DNA of 64,000 bases from Ignelater luminosus (taxonomy: Eukaryota; Arthropoda; Insecta; Coleoptera; Elateridae): assembly GCA_011009095.1 (NCBI GenBank), contig VTPC01090588.1:186001-250000 (forward strand), read 5' to 3'. Positions within the stretch are counted from its first letter, which is position 1, and every line of letters begins with the position of its first letter. The position numbers were made by a program, and so were the translations under genes. This document shows positions 52,001 to 63,540 of the stretch, in pieces. The notes below the pieces were generated by a model, which was not told the origin of the DNA, did not search any database, and was given only the letters and a program-made list of their open reading frames with translations.

Positions 52001-55000
52001 TCAATGCTCAGAATGTTGATCCTAGACACCCTGGTAATGCTGTAACCGATAGATGAATAATCTAGTTAGCGTTATGCACAATGAACTCGACTGAATAGTT
52101 TTATGTTTCTGCAGCAATGAGTCACATTGCCTTCTCTAAATAATACATTTTTACCCTGTAGTCTGTTTACTCATAATTATCGTCTATCCTTGTAGTCATC
52201 TACGCTTTTGACAAGTAAAGAAAAGTTTTCTAAATGTGGTAATTCCAATTGTGCCAATCCGTCCACACAGTGGATGTCAAAACCTCTTCCTATAAGGAAA
52301 TGGAGATTGTTAATAAGAGCAAGTATTTGTAGAATTGGTTTCAGTGTTGCCTTGTAAACCATTCGATTTAAGATATAACATTACAATATTTTTCCAAGTA
52401 CAAAGCAGAGTAAAATAAAGCAATTTAGCTTTTTATCTGAACTTAAGGTTACATTTCGCATAGGAGCCAGCCATTTTCATATTAATCTCTAAATAAAATT
52501 CTCGTATGCGTATTTATTCTAACTAGTCTAATTAAAATTTTCTGGTATTTTTTATTCGGCAGTTATATTGAAAATATTTATAAATAGGTGAACTTGAAAT
52601 GCGCATATGTTGCGTTGTTAATTAAAAATTTCCACAACTCGTCTTCCAATTTGAAACCGGAAAAGTTTGCTTATTAATTTTAATTGCAGTTTGTAACAAT
52701 TGAGATTGTAGCTACATTCAGAATTAGTTGCAACGAAACTAAATTGACATATATTTCCGTTAATACAATACCATCCAACATTACTAATTAGCGCTTCTAC
52801 AATACATTCGTGTATGAATAAAAAAAATATAGTTTACTTTATGTAGAACGTTGAATTCCGTAACGAATTTCAAGCTGCTTGTGAACCGCATTGATAAAAT
52901 GCAGTGGGAATGAAGAAAAAAATGTCTTGCTAATGGCACGTTTTAATTTTAGATTCTTACGTAAAAGTAAATTTTGTTTTAATTTTATGGTAGGTAGTAA
53001 CTCGTGTAGTAAATAGAAATGAAATTTACATTTAAGTTATTAAGTGCCCTCATAAAGACAGACCTAGGAAGTTAACACAGGAACAATACTTTAAACGCGG
53101 AATTATTTGGTGTATTGATTTTACAATACAGTTAACGAAGTTATCTAAAAAATATCCTGTTGTATTTTATTTATTTGTTGTAAATAATAATGATTCAAAA
53201 GTTGATATAATAATGCAGAAGAATAACATTTATTATAGTTGCATGCGAGTAGTTATGTATATTCGTTTGTTTATTTATTTCACTTACATAACACGCAACA
53301 TAAAAGAAACAATGTAGTGAATGTTATGCAATTAATAACACGGGGATGCTTGAATAGATATGGAGAATTTAAGTGTATTTCTTTAAAGTCACTTTCGTTT
53401 ATGGACTGAATTTTTAGAAAACTCAAGTTTTCAAATCAAGAATTTGAATAGCTGTCTAGTAAAATAGTTACTAAAACACTAATAAGATTACGTAAACTAA
53501 TATTTTAATAAGAATTCTCACTATAAAAATTGTTGAATAAAAAGAAAATTTTAATTTTGCCATCTTTAATGAGACGGTTAATTTATGGATTCATAACGGA
53601 AATGAAAAAAAATACGAGACATACACTTGCGTAATAACTTAACTGAAAATGCTTTCTGATTTACATATACTACTCCTATCTATGTGCTATTCAGAATAGG
53701 TAACTCGCTAAATAGTTATGCAAATTAATTGTATAATTTAGGAGAAAATCTTTTACGCCAAAAAAGTATATTACCTGTAATTTATGCTATCTGAACACGT
53801 TAATTATTAAATAAATTTAGTAATTTGGTCTATAATTATCGACTATTGGTTATTTTGTTGAGGAAACATTTAAGAACCCAACTAGAAAAATCAACTTTAT
53901 TTTATTGCTTCTTTAACATTGAGATATATTGTTTTATTTGCTTCAATTAATTCTTACGTATTTAGAACAAATGAATCTCGAAACGATTTTTCCTGTTGGG
54001 TAGTTCTTGCTAATTTTAACGCAATTATGCGACGGAGATTACCCTCTCGTGTATAAAATATCTCTTTATTCCTTTGTACCATAAAGTACCATTAAACTTC
54101 TGCAACTTATTGTCTAATGTAGAGATCTTTTATTGTACAAATAACTCCAGAAAAAGCTGAAATATTAAGCTGTAATTTTTGTGTGGCTTATGAGGTTTTT
54201 GTTATCTTACATGCTGTTATAATTTACAACTTTATATCAGTGATGGAGATTTAGAAGGGGCATGTGTACTTTAACACTCTTTTTCTCATAAACTAAGCGT
54301 TTTTGCATATTGTAAGTTAGTAAATAAAGTACACCTATTTTTCGATGTTCTGTTACCTCCTAAATTTTTGACATACTTAAACTAAACACCCTATATATAT
54401 TGTAACGAAAACATGATGCGCAACAATTATTAAGCGATTTAGAACCTTCGGATTTTCATTTTTAATTTGCAATAGACTGTACCTACCATTGACGACATTT
54501 TACAAAAAAAATCGACAAACGCCAAAATTCCAAGACCCCTATAAATCCATATTGCATTGTATAAGGAACAAAAAGCTAGCAAAACAGCTGATCTAATGAA
54601 CTATATCTAGCCTTTTTATGGAGCATTCTTATATGTGGTCGAGAATAATTTCAGGAATAATTGATCTGTACAACTTTTCTAAAATTTGACAGCTATTGAC
54701 GATCCTCCTGAATAATTTATCGAGAAAATTTTTTTTGTGATAGCTTTCCCAGAAAGTGGAAACAGCGGAGAGGTGCTTTTGATGAAACGGATAAATTCTG
54801 AATATAATTGTTAGATATACCTCACAAAAAGATATTATTTGTAAGTGCTGTTGTGGCCATAAATGCAAAAGTTGCTAAATATTCCCAAAGTGAAGAATTA
54901 ATTAATGTATTTCGTGTCTTTCATCTTTTTAATCTAATCTGCTCATGTCTAATGTTTTTCTTGCATTTCAAATTATGTACAAATGCCCTCGTTTCAAAAT

Positions 55001-56094
55001 AGTAATTAATTATTTACTTTTTACTTGCATTTTTTTATCCCTCTCACTTTAGTTTGTTGGTGTTTTTATCAAGTCCTTACTCTTCAATATCCGCTATAAA
55101 AAGTATTTCCTGCTCAACTAGAATTAATTTTTAATCATTCATTCATGTTGCCGTTAGAAATAACACGCGCCACTTTACAAAGAACCCATTCTTCAAACTA
55201 AATATGGTGCAAGACCATTTATTAACTCTTAATTTTTGGTTCCCAAGGTTAGTGTCGTTTATAGGTAAAAGTAAGTCAAAGTTAATGGCAGTATATATTG
55301 TTTAGAAAAAATTAACAGAAGCGCCAATGCATCTTATTTTCTCATAGTTAACGTTTTTATTACTATGAATGACGTGTTTTAGTAAAAACATTAATCGCAG
55401 GAAGAGGATTAACTATATGTGGTTTTAATATGCTTTAATCCGTTTACCTATTGTGTGCAGATGACTATTAATAGCTTTTCGTTTTATATTAAGTGTTGCA
55501 TTATAAACGATTTCCTTTCAATTTGTCTTAACGTTTTATTTGTTTGAATGGTTTCAATTCCGTTTTTGAAAAATGAATGTATGAATTGATTATTTTTCCG
55601 GTGTAGTCATGCATACTATTATTTTACAGTCGACATTTGACTCATTTATCTTAATCATTTTATCTGTGTTTATATACATTTGCTAGCTTGGTTGTCATAA
55701 CGATTAATATGTTAATACTTTTTGCAATTGTTCCCGAACGAATATGGTTGTTGTTACACAACACATCTTGATTAATAGTAATTAAAAACAGGTCGGCAAT
55801 TGATTTTGTGCGCAAATGGCACACAGTAGTTACTTCTAATAATTGTAAGCATAATTAGATCTCATAACAATAATGATCTGGCATAACTTGTCTATAAAAA
55901 ATGATAAAGTATACTGCTTTTTAAATCTTTATAATTTAGTAGAAGCTAAACGTAACTGTCAAAGTGAGGTTCACGAAATTTGAAATTGATACTTTGCTAA
56001 TATTAACGTTGCAACTGTCCTATAGTGCGTACCTTCATGAACACAGTAGTATATGCAAGATATAGGAATGGTGTAGGATAGTCTGGAAACTTTA
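49074..56094. other. gene-free stretch, about 7 kb
   Basis: AT-rich. Items worth naming: the splice-like site at 50149/50150 (listed separately). A plus-strand frame after an acceptor-like site at 50860 with a hydrophobic stretch but no ATG. A minus-strand frame at 52362-52177 that reads like protein after an acceptor-like site. And CACCCTATATA near 54390, an isolated transposon-end-like string. None is strong enough to call as a gene. Confidence 0.35.
50126..50156 (+). other. recursive-type splice site (acceptor fused to donor)
   Basis: A T-rich tract (TTTTTGTATTTGTTTCAG) is followed at once by GTAAGTC, so a consensus 3' site and a consensus 5' site share one junction at 50149/50150. An AACAT branch-like element lies upstream. 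This is the layout of ratchet points in long insect introns. No transcript evidence is available. Confidence 0.4.
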
Positions 56095-56098
56095 TTAA

Positions 56099-56134
56099 GG
56101 TGCCTGTGAACGTTCGAAAGAAACCAAATTTAGT
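56099..56134 (+). repeat. left terminal inverted repeat of the TTAA element
   Basis: GGTGCCTGTGAACG is identical to the other end; after it about three quarters of the positions match, ending in AAATTTAGT. TTAA precedes it. The minus-strand frame across it (56221-56003) is an accident of this repeat. Confidence 0.65.
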
Positions 56135-57068
56135 CAATTCAGCAAGAAAACTGTCATGGACTTCAAATATTTTAACTTTTTCTAGCAGTAAACAAATCTG
56201 TATTTTGAATCTCACCAACACTGCAGCACGCCAGCTAATTAAATACCCAACCTAAGCACAATATTTACTACTGTAAAGAAACGACAGCTGGGTGACTGTA
56301 TTTCTACCTGAACACTTTAAGGGAAGATACCTGTCTACTTAATATTTACAACATACATACTACCTGTCATTCTAATAACAAATAGAGAAAAGTACTACAA
56401 GTACTGTTTAAAAACAGTACAAATGTATGTATTTTTTTGTTACGGCAAAACTTTGATTGTACAGAATAATAAGTAATAAGTAACTTCAATCAAATACTAC
56501 CATACAATTAAAATTACATTTAAATACAAAAAATTAAATTAGAACGATTCGTATGTACAAGTAAAATTACTTATATAACTACTTAAAAAATAATATTTAT
56601 ACATGTATGATTGTAATGCGTTGGCGGTGGCTAAAACTATGCATTTATAAAGATGAAAGTAAACTAAGAAATGTAGATATAACTATCTTCCAGCAAGATA
56701 AGAGTTACTGTTTAGGTTTCCATTCAACCCTGGATTTTACCATTGCCGGTAAAAAGTAATCAAAAAATTTTTTAAAATGCGGTAACATGTTACTAAAAAA
56801 CTCACCGTCTCGCTCTATCTACGTATAACAAAATTTATTAATTGAAATAGATATCAACTTTTACATTACCTTTTCTTGCTTTTTCTACTTCCATCCCCTT
56901 TGAAGTCCAGCAAATGAAATAGCCTTGTTATGTGAAGCTGACCCTGTACCTGATAAAAATACCCATGGTTTCGTTTTAATTTAAAATCGTCATCAGTGTT
57001 GTAGGTTGTAAATTTAATCTTTTTTGCGAGAATTGCAGCTTGTGGTGACAGTTGCGACACGGTATATA

Positions 57069-58360
57069 ACACATGGGCTGAAAAGTCCCAGGCCTAACAA
57101 AGAAAACACGGTTTTTTTTGTTCAAAATTATCTTTATTCATCAACGTAATTTCCATCAAGAACAACGCAATCATTCCAGCGCCGCTCTAACATTTCAATA
57201 CCACTTTTGTAGAACGATTTATCTTTTGCCTCAAAATAGGACTCAGTTTCAGCGATAACCTCTTCATTCGAGCGAGATTTCTTACCGGCAAGCATTTTTT
57301 TAGGTCTGCGAACAGCCAGTAGTCGCTGGGAGCCAAATCTGGCGAATACGGTGGATGTGGGAGCAATTCGAAGTTCAATTCATGTAGTTTTGCCATTGTT
57401 TTGATTGACTTGTGACACGGTGCGTTGTCTTGATGAAACAAAATTTTTTTTCTTTGCCATATGCGGTCGTTTCTTTGCAATTTCGGCCTTCAAACGCTCC
57501 AATAACGCTATATAATATTCACTGTTGATGGTATTTCCCTTCTCAAAATAGTCGATGAATATTACACCACGCACATCCCAAAATACCGAGACCATAACCT
57601 TTCCAGCCGATTGTTGTGCTTTCGGTCGCTTTGGACGAGGTTCACCAGTTGCTGTCCACTCAGATGACGATCGTTTTGATTCCGGAGTGAAGTGATGGAT
57701 CCATGTTTCATCCATTGTCACATATCGACGCAAAAATTCCGGTTTATTACGTTTAATCATGGCCAAACACTGCTCAGAAACATCAACACGTTCTTGTTTT
57801 TGGTGAACAGCGAGCAAACGCGGCACCCACTTTGAGCAGAGCTTTCTCATAGTCAAATGCTCATGCAATATAAAGCCAACACGTTCTTTTGATATCTTTA
57901 CAATGTCAGCTAACTCACGCAACTTCACTTTTCGATCATTCAAAACGATTTTGTGGATTTTTTTGATGTTTTCTGGTGTTACCGCCTTATTTGGACGTCC
58001 ACTGCGTTCTGCATCATCGGTGTCTCTACGACCACGTTTGAAGTCAGCAAACCAACGTTTTATTGTTGTTTCTGATGGAGCGGAGTCCCCATAACACTTT
58101 TCAAGCCATTGCTTCGCTTGAACGGTATTTTTTCCCATCAAGAAGCAGTGCAAAATTAAAACACGAAATTGTTTTTGATCCATTGTTTTGAAAATAACAA
58201 ATAGCGTCGCTCTTAGCACAATAACTCACAAAATAATGAATAGAATATCATGAAATTTTAACAGCTGTCTTTTGAAGGTTAGTACTAACTGAAAAAGCGG
58301 TGAATGCAATAGAACTAGCGCCATCTATTTGTTAGGCCTGGGACTTTTCAGCCCATGTGT
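57069..58360 (-). mobile_element. irritans-type mariner (DD34D), 1292 bp
   Basis: Identical 33-bp inverted ends (ACACATGGGCTGAAAAGTCC...) at 57069-57101 and 58328-58360. TA lies at 57067-57068 and 58361-58362. It is inserted in the YqaJ-coding part of the older element: removing it with one TA places the GVKC motif next to the VSQLSPQAA continuation. The ends are identical and the gene almost complete, so it is young. Confidence 0.93.
57134..58183 (-). pseudogene. irritans mariner transposase, two frameshifts
   Basis: Close to full length: ATG 58183 to stop at 57136-57134, about 348 codons, as in Himar-type transposases. The N-terminal helix-turn-helix is present (MDQKQFRVLILHCF..., then TIKRWFADFKRG) with the RSGRP linker, WVPRLL (family WVPHEL-like), YVTMDETWIHHF (first Asp), FHQDNAPCHKS (second) and SPDLAPSDYWLF (third; 34 residues between, DD34D). 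Two frameshifts fall in T-runs of the plus strand, at 57444-57451 and 57295-57301. Everything else reads cleanly, including the C-terminal LDGNYVDE. If the shifts are assembly errors the gene could be intact. Confidence 0.88.
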
Positions 58361-59411
58361 TACATTTTACTCCTATAATAGCATCTTCTCCTTGTATTAT
58401 AGCATCAGAACTGGCCTCTGAATAAAATTCCTGCAAGTCTATAAATAATCCACATTCTACAATTTCTTTGCTGTACATACGTTTAAACTGAATCTTAGCT
58501 AAAGGTTCTTTTTCAATGCCATAGTTTACGTATGGGTTAGATAACTTTTTAGGATTCATTAAAGATTCAACAATACTACGTCTACTTTTAGACGTCTTAA
58601 TCTACATATTCGTCCAAACTTAGATGCAGTTATTAATTTAGATCTTTCAAGCTACCATTCTGGGTTGGCGTTTTGATCTACCGTTCCTTTCTCAATAGCT
58701 TCTAAGTCCACAGATGTTCTATGACGCAACTAATCTAGGAATTCTTGCTTGGTTGTTTTTAAAACATCTTTATTTATTACCATATTGCTTGTGGTGGCAC
58801 CATAATCATTAGCAGCAGAAGCAAACATTTCTCTGCCAGTTTTCTTGTTGGTTAATTGCCTGCAAACTTGATTTTGGTTACTTCTCGTTTTCCATGCTGC
58901 ATATTTTCTTGTGTGCGTGCCGAGCGATTTGTTAGTGAACGCTTTGTGAATTTCTCCATGAAACTCTGTTTCGGTATTATAAGAAAGCGCGACAGCATAA
59001 CAGCGTACTTTACAAGAACCACGCTGACTAAAATTGACTCTCTTACCGCCAATAAATTTAGCAAAAATTGAATTATACTGCTCTGCTGTGTTGTTGGTCA
59101 TATTATGAAGTAAACTATTCGAATGGTATACGAATCTGTTAATATACATGACTGAGTGTCTCAATATAGTCCGCATTCTTTCATCTTTGGTACCCAGTTT
59201 ATTTCTCAAGCTTTTGAGCCTACACAAAAGTATCCACTGCATATCACATATCCCCAAACACAGGATTAACAGAATTGGTGATATCAAGTTTTAACAACTG
59301 TAAATAAATTTTTGTTTGGCTTCTTTTGTATTTTGCGGCGCGTTCTACTCCAACTTTCATTCGCTTTAATATTGCTTTGTAGTAATCGCCGGAGCTGAAT
59401 GTCGACTAATA

Positions 59412-60012
59412 GTCCAGTGAATAAGCTGAGAAAAAAGGCCAAATAAAAAAAAACATTCAGCTCGAATTTGAAAAAACTTTTTTGCAATGAATTCTATATG
59501 ACTCCAGGATTATTCATGACTATTGAGACCGCCCCCCTCGCCCCTCTTCTGCCCTAAATTTCGAAATCAACCCTTTTAACCACCTCCTTTCTGGAGATTT
59601 TTCTTTATTTGTGAAAATGTGTGAATTTTAGCTCAAAAATGGCTTTTAGGAGGTTTCTTTGGGTCGCTGATTACGAATTAGTTTTCTAGAAAAGTAAACC
59701 TGGCCGTGAAAAAACGGAAAATTTGGCCTAATTTCTGGAAAAATTCTTCTTGTTTGTGAAAATTTTAAATTTTAACTTGAAATTGGGTCCTAGGGGGTTT
59801 CTTTGGTCGCTGATTGCGAATCCGACATTAGCTTTCCGGAAAAACCACCCTGGCCGTGGAAAGGGCTGATTTCGCGATTTGGGGCAGAAGGGGGCGAGGG
59901 GGAAGGTCTCAATAGTCATGATTGACCTTGGGGTCATATAGAACTCATTGAAAAAGAGTTTTCAAATTCGTGCAGAGTGTTTCTTTTTATTCTCCCAGCT
60001 CATTGACTGGAC
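59412..60012. mobile_element. long-inverted-repeat MITE with internal duplication
   Basis: Ends GTCCAGT...ACTGGAC flanked by TA (59410-59411, 60013-60014). The inverted arms extend well over 100 bases with small gaps; matching blocks include CGAATTTGAAAA, TTCTATATGAC, TGACTATTGAGACC and CCCCCTCGCCCC. Between the arms a unit of about 160 bases is repeated directly, with blocks GGTTTCTTTGG, TCGCTGATT and CCTGGCCGTG in both. No protein. It interrupts the transposase part of the TTAA element. Confidence 0.8.
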
Positions 60013-61689
60013 TATAAGTGTCCTGCAGAACTACATTGTTTTTGGGATAATTCTCGAAGTCGAGTACCGTAATTCCACGTCAGGTGATTGGTACATTCAA
60101 TCTTCTCGATTATAAAATCCGGTCCGTTCAGTTTTGTTTCTATTAATCTCCTGTAAACGCTACTGTCACCGTCACCTACACGTTTGTCGTATTTAATTTC
60201 GTGCTTTTCTAAGCTTTGGGAAAAACCTACAATTATTGCGGTTTCCATTAATGTGCTGGATACGCTCCAGTTTTTGTGACAATTGTGAGATGGTACTGCT
60301 TTTAACAAAGCCTCATATGTAGCGCATACACTACAATATTTGTTTCTAACGCCTAGATACAGTAGCTTTTCAGTTCTTTGGCCTATAATGCAACACTATA
60401 AAACAAAGGATTATTTCTGTAACCAGATGAGTTTCAGAGTATTATTGCTACTCCGGAAGATGCAGCATAGTTTGTCTTGTAAAGACCGTCTGCACCAAGC
60501 ACCATCAGCTGCAACAGTAATAACTGGAATGCCGTCTTTATCAACTTTACCATATTTCTTTGCAAACTCTTCTCGGCCAACTTCTTGCATAAACGTCCAG
60601 GCTTTCTGGATGATTATATCAATAACTTTATCCTGTATCTTAATGTAATGTTTATTTGACATGCATGGCATATTTATTGCCGCACAGATTTCCTGAGTTT
60701 GGGAAAATCCGCCCCCTGTAGTTACCATTGCTGACACGGCTGCTGCATTTATATCTACAGAAAAGGATTACCAGTGAATACGCGTTTTGTAGAACAATAT
60801 ATCTCACACTTCAATGTAAAGTCAGATTTTAGACCGCTTCGAATTTCTTTTGTTAACATAACAGGCAAAAATGCCGACATCAGAAAAACTAAGATAACTA
60901 ACTGTAAATATACAAACTCATAAAAATAGAAATATTTTACAGTAGGTAAAGATCTTTTAATCATAATTAGAGAACCTGCTCGATGGAGCACATTCTAGTA
61001 CAACGACACCAACTAATAGCAAAATGTAAATACTCAAAAGCAAGTAACCCAAACTCATTCTACAGTAAAGTACCGTTTTTGGTCATGATCGACAAACCAT
61101 TTTATTCAAGACTGCTTACAAATGTGAATATTTACAGCTTTTATTCAAACACAGAAGAATAGAAACCATTCCGCAAAAACACAAAATTTTGTTAAGGCTA
61201 AAATAGACGCTTGATCATTTTGTACCTTGACTAGGAACATGTAAACTAATCAAACGTTCAATTACTTTAATAAAAATCAGAACCGCTAAATTAACAATGA
61301 GCCAGATACTTAATGTCTAGTATAAGATAACCAAACAAGTTGGTTAACAAACAAAGCAAAAAGGCAATATGCTTGGTTTGGTCTAGTATAACCTACTTAG
61401 TTATTTGGAATGAGCTAAAGTTAGAACAAACCTTTAGTTGCAAACCATCAAAAAGTATTTCTTTGTTTGAGATGAGTAAGCCAGGTATATAAAAATATAT
61501 AGTCTTTATAAACCAAGAGGTAAAATTATAGTCCATATAAATTCTGGTAAGTGGTAATAAATGACTAAATATTATCTTTTACTTGATGCTTATAAATAAT
61601 AAAGCACATACGATAGTACTAATAATTAATAAATTATGAGTATAACTAAAATTACTGATGTAAGGTAATGTGAAAGATTAATTTACATA

Positions 61690-62863
61690 GGTGTATACCT
61701 ATGAAATGAGACTTTTTTTTTCAATTTTAAACGTTTATTAACAAAAAATGGTTACAAATTTAATCTTCAAAATAATAGCCATCGCTAGCGACACATTTTA
61801 CCCGTCTCTCAGGCAATTTGTGAATGCCGCGCCAAAAAAATTGGCCGTCTTTGGCCGCAAACCAATCATCGAGCCAAGTCTGGTGAGTAAGCCGCATGCA
61901 CCAGCGGTTCCCAATCGTACGTCTCCACCAATTCCCGGGTCGCTCTTGTTCGATGTGGTGGTGCATTGTCATCAAGAAAAATTACTTTGTGACGCCGATC
62001 GGCATATTCTGGGCGTTTTCGGTGTATAGCGCTGTTCAAATCGGCCAATTGTCGTTGGTAGCGTGCACCGTCAACTGTTTCACCTGGTTTTAATAGCCCA
62101 AATCATACCATGCTGATCCCAGAAAACACACAGCATTGCCTTGCGGCCGAAGCAATTTGGTTTGGCCGTTGATTTTGGCTTGTGGCCGGGCGGACCATAC
62201 GATCGTTTACGCTTGGGATTGGAGAAATACACCCGTAACGATTCGATGCAAAAAAGACTTCCTTTTGAACCGGGAGAGCAGCATTTCACAAGTGGTTTAT
62301 CGGTTCTCTTGCTGCCTTTCAGTCAGTTCATGCGGCACCCATCTTCCGACCTTTAAAATCATGCCCATGTCTTTCAAACGTTTGCAAATGGTTTTTTGGG
62401 TCACTCCCAACTGCTCTGCCATCATTTCTTGCGTTTGACCATCATCTTCATTCAACAATGCTTGCAATTCGGTGTCCTCAAACTTTTTCGGTGGCCGGCC
62501 ACGTTCCTCGTTCTCCACGCTAAAATCACCACTTCGGAATTTTTCGAACCACCTGAAGCACTGTGCTCTGCTTAGAGCATGTCCACCGTAAGCTTCTATA
62601 AGCATTTGATGAGCTTGAGAAGCGTTTTTCTTCAATTGATAACAGAAAATCAACGATGTCCGCAAATCGTAGTTTGAAGGCACGAAATTCGACATTTTTA
62701 AGAGCGAAAAAAATGCGTTGTTGTATGAAACATCACAAACAATGAATTGAATATTGTTGACAGATGACAGACGAAAAAAATAAGACATTTGGGACAGTTT
62801 AAAAATACTCCTAGCGACATCTGTGGTCTAATAGCTGAAAGTCTCATTTCATAGGTATACACC
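61690..62863 (-). mobile_element. mauritiana-type mariner, internally deleted, 1174 bp
   Basis: Identical 26-bp inverted ends (GGTGTATACCTATGAAATGA...) at 61690-61715 and 62838-62863. The left flank is TA (61688-61689); the right flank is TG (62864-62865), probably a mutated TA. It carries one minus-strand transposase relic and is nested in the TTAA element between its transposase relic and its right end. Confidence 0.88.
61760..62695 (-). pseudogene. mauritiana-type mariner transposase, multiply broken
   Basis: Starts at ATG 62695 (MSNFVPSNYDL...), with helix-turn-helix and RGRPPKKFED linker, and WVPHELTERQ. It stops at 62299-62297. Downstream it is readable in other frames: FKRKSF, NPKRKRSYG, FGRKAMLCVFWDQHGMI, LADLNSAIHRKRPEY, and FLDDNAPPH (second catalytic Asp). 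It ends with WFAAKDGQFFWRGIHKLPER. Two deletions matter. One of about 10 bases near 62232 removes the Asp-Glu-Lys after IVTG (first catalytic Asp). One of about 100 bases near 61878 joins SPDLA to WLDDWF and removes the third Asp. A further shift follows HGMI. It cannot be active. Confidence 0.85.
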
Positions 62864-63279
62864 TGGTACATATGTGTTGTTGCACACCACAATTTTAATG
62901 CTTTTTTGAGACCCAAATTATCAAATAAATTAAATTAAGTTTTTTAAATTTATTTTTTAAGTAGTATGCATGTATAATAAATTATATATTCAATGCAATC
63001 GGTCAAAGAATAAAAATAAACTAAAATAACTGAAGTAATAAGAATGTGTAGTAAGGTGCTGTGTAGTATTTAGAAAAACCGTAAAATTGCACCGAGCGTC
63101 GTTTTTTCTGAAATAACTTTACTCATAGCGATAACGCGTGTTGCGTCTATTGACTATTTGAAGTTTCAAAATCCTGCAATTGCGGACGTGTATGGTGCTG
63201 GAATTTGTCATCTAATAATTTTAATAATTATGTAATCAACACCCTATTCTGTCTATATGTTTTATAAAGAATAGGCGAA

Positions 63280-63420
63280 TAGTGGAAACTATAATATAAA
63301 ACAGATTTTCAACAAAAACTAAAAATATTGCTGTTGAATTTGTCTATATTTTACTATATTTGAATAAGCCTAATAACTGTAAACAATATCAGTAATTAAC
63401 CTATTATAGTTTCCACTCTA
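63280..63420. mobile_element. small MITE, about 140 bp
   Basis: AGTGGAAACTATAATA at 63281-63296 is inverted as TATTATAGTTTCCACT at 63402-63417. AT-rich centre, no coding sequence; target duplication not certain. It lies between the mauritiana mariner and the right end of the TTAA element. Confidence 0.6.
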
Positions 63421-63502
63421 GTTGAAACCCTTATGAAGAGAAATATGCAGATTATATTCAAATCTATATAAGAATAAGCATTTGAGACGAAAAATTTAGA
63501 GA

Positions 63503-63540
63503 ACTAAATTTGGGGTAGATTTCAAGCGTTCACAGGCACC
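63503..63540 (-). repeat. right terminal inverted repeat of the TTAA element
   Basis: Reverse complement of the left end with the same first 14 bases; TTAA follows at 63541-63544. Confidence 0.65.

Larger units (their letters stand above)
56705..60991 (-). pseudogene. Mutator/Kolobok-like transposase fused to YqaJ nuclease, decayed
   Basis: Minus-strand relic in many frames, read from 60991 downward. A Cys-containing lead (SDFTLKCEIYC) comes first, then TTGGGFSQTQEICAAINMPC. The likely DDE residues follow: VITVAADGAW, then VGDGDSSVYRRL (about 60195-60150), then NNTAEQYNSIFAKFIGGKRV (about 59100-59040). Next comes the YqaJ part: SKLITASKFGRICRLR (about 58650-58600), YGIEKEPLAKIQF, VECGLFIDL and ASSDAII (58530-58390). 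The usual ExK reads GVK, so the catalytic Glu is lost. After the inserted mariner it resumes with AAILAKKIKF and GYFYQVQGQLHIT, and ends FFDYFLPAMV with a stop at 56707-56705. A TIR-MITE splits the transposase part after the GDGDSS block. Transposase and YqaJ look like one polypeptide, as in related arthropod proteins. YqaJ proteins are lambda-exonuclease-like DNA nucleases. Confidence 0.75.
56099..63540 (-). mobile_element. TTAA-flanked Mutator/Kolobok-like element with nested insertions
   Basis: Inverted ends GGTGCCTGTGAACG at 56099 and 63540, with further matches to about 36 bases (down to AAATTTAGT). Both are flanked by TTAA (56095-56098, 63541-63544). Between them is a minus-strand transposase/YqaJ relic (60991-56705). 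TTAA duplications are known from piggyBac and Kolobok elements; the encoded protein is unlike piggyBac. Nested inside: mariner 57069-58360, MITE 59412-60012, mariner 61690-62863 and MITE 63280-63420. Without these the element would be about 4.2 kb. The pairing of the ends with the gene is inferred from enclosure and orientation. Confidence 0.65.

Noticed and set aside
56003..56221. Minus-strand frame with a donor at its end; FTGTLI appears again near 63.5 kb, suggesting a duplicated exon
   Set aside because: The shared part is the inverted terminal repeat of the TTAA element; outside it the two loci do not match.
58852..59071. Overlapping frames on both strands
   Set aside because: Shadows of the Mutator/Kolobok-like transposase relic.
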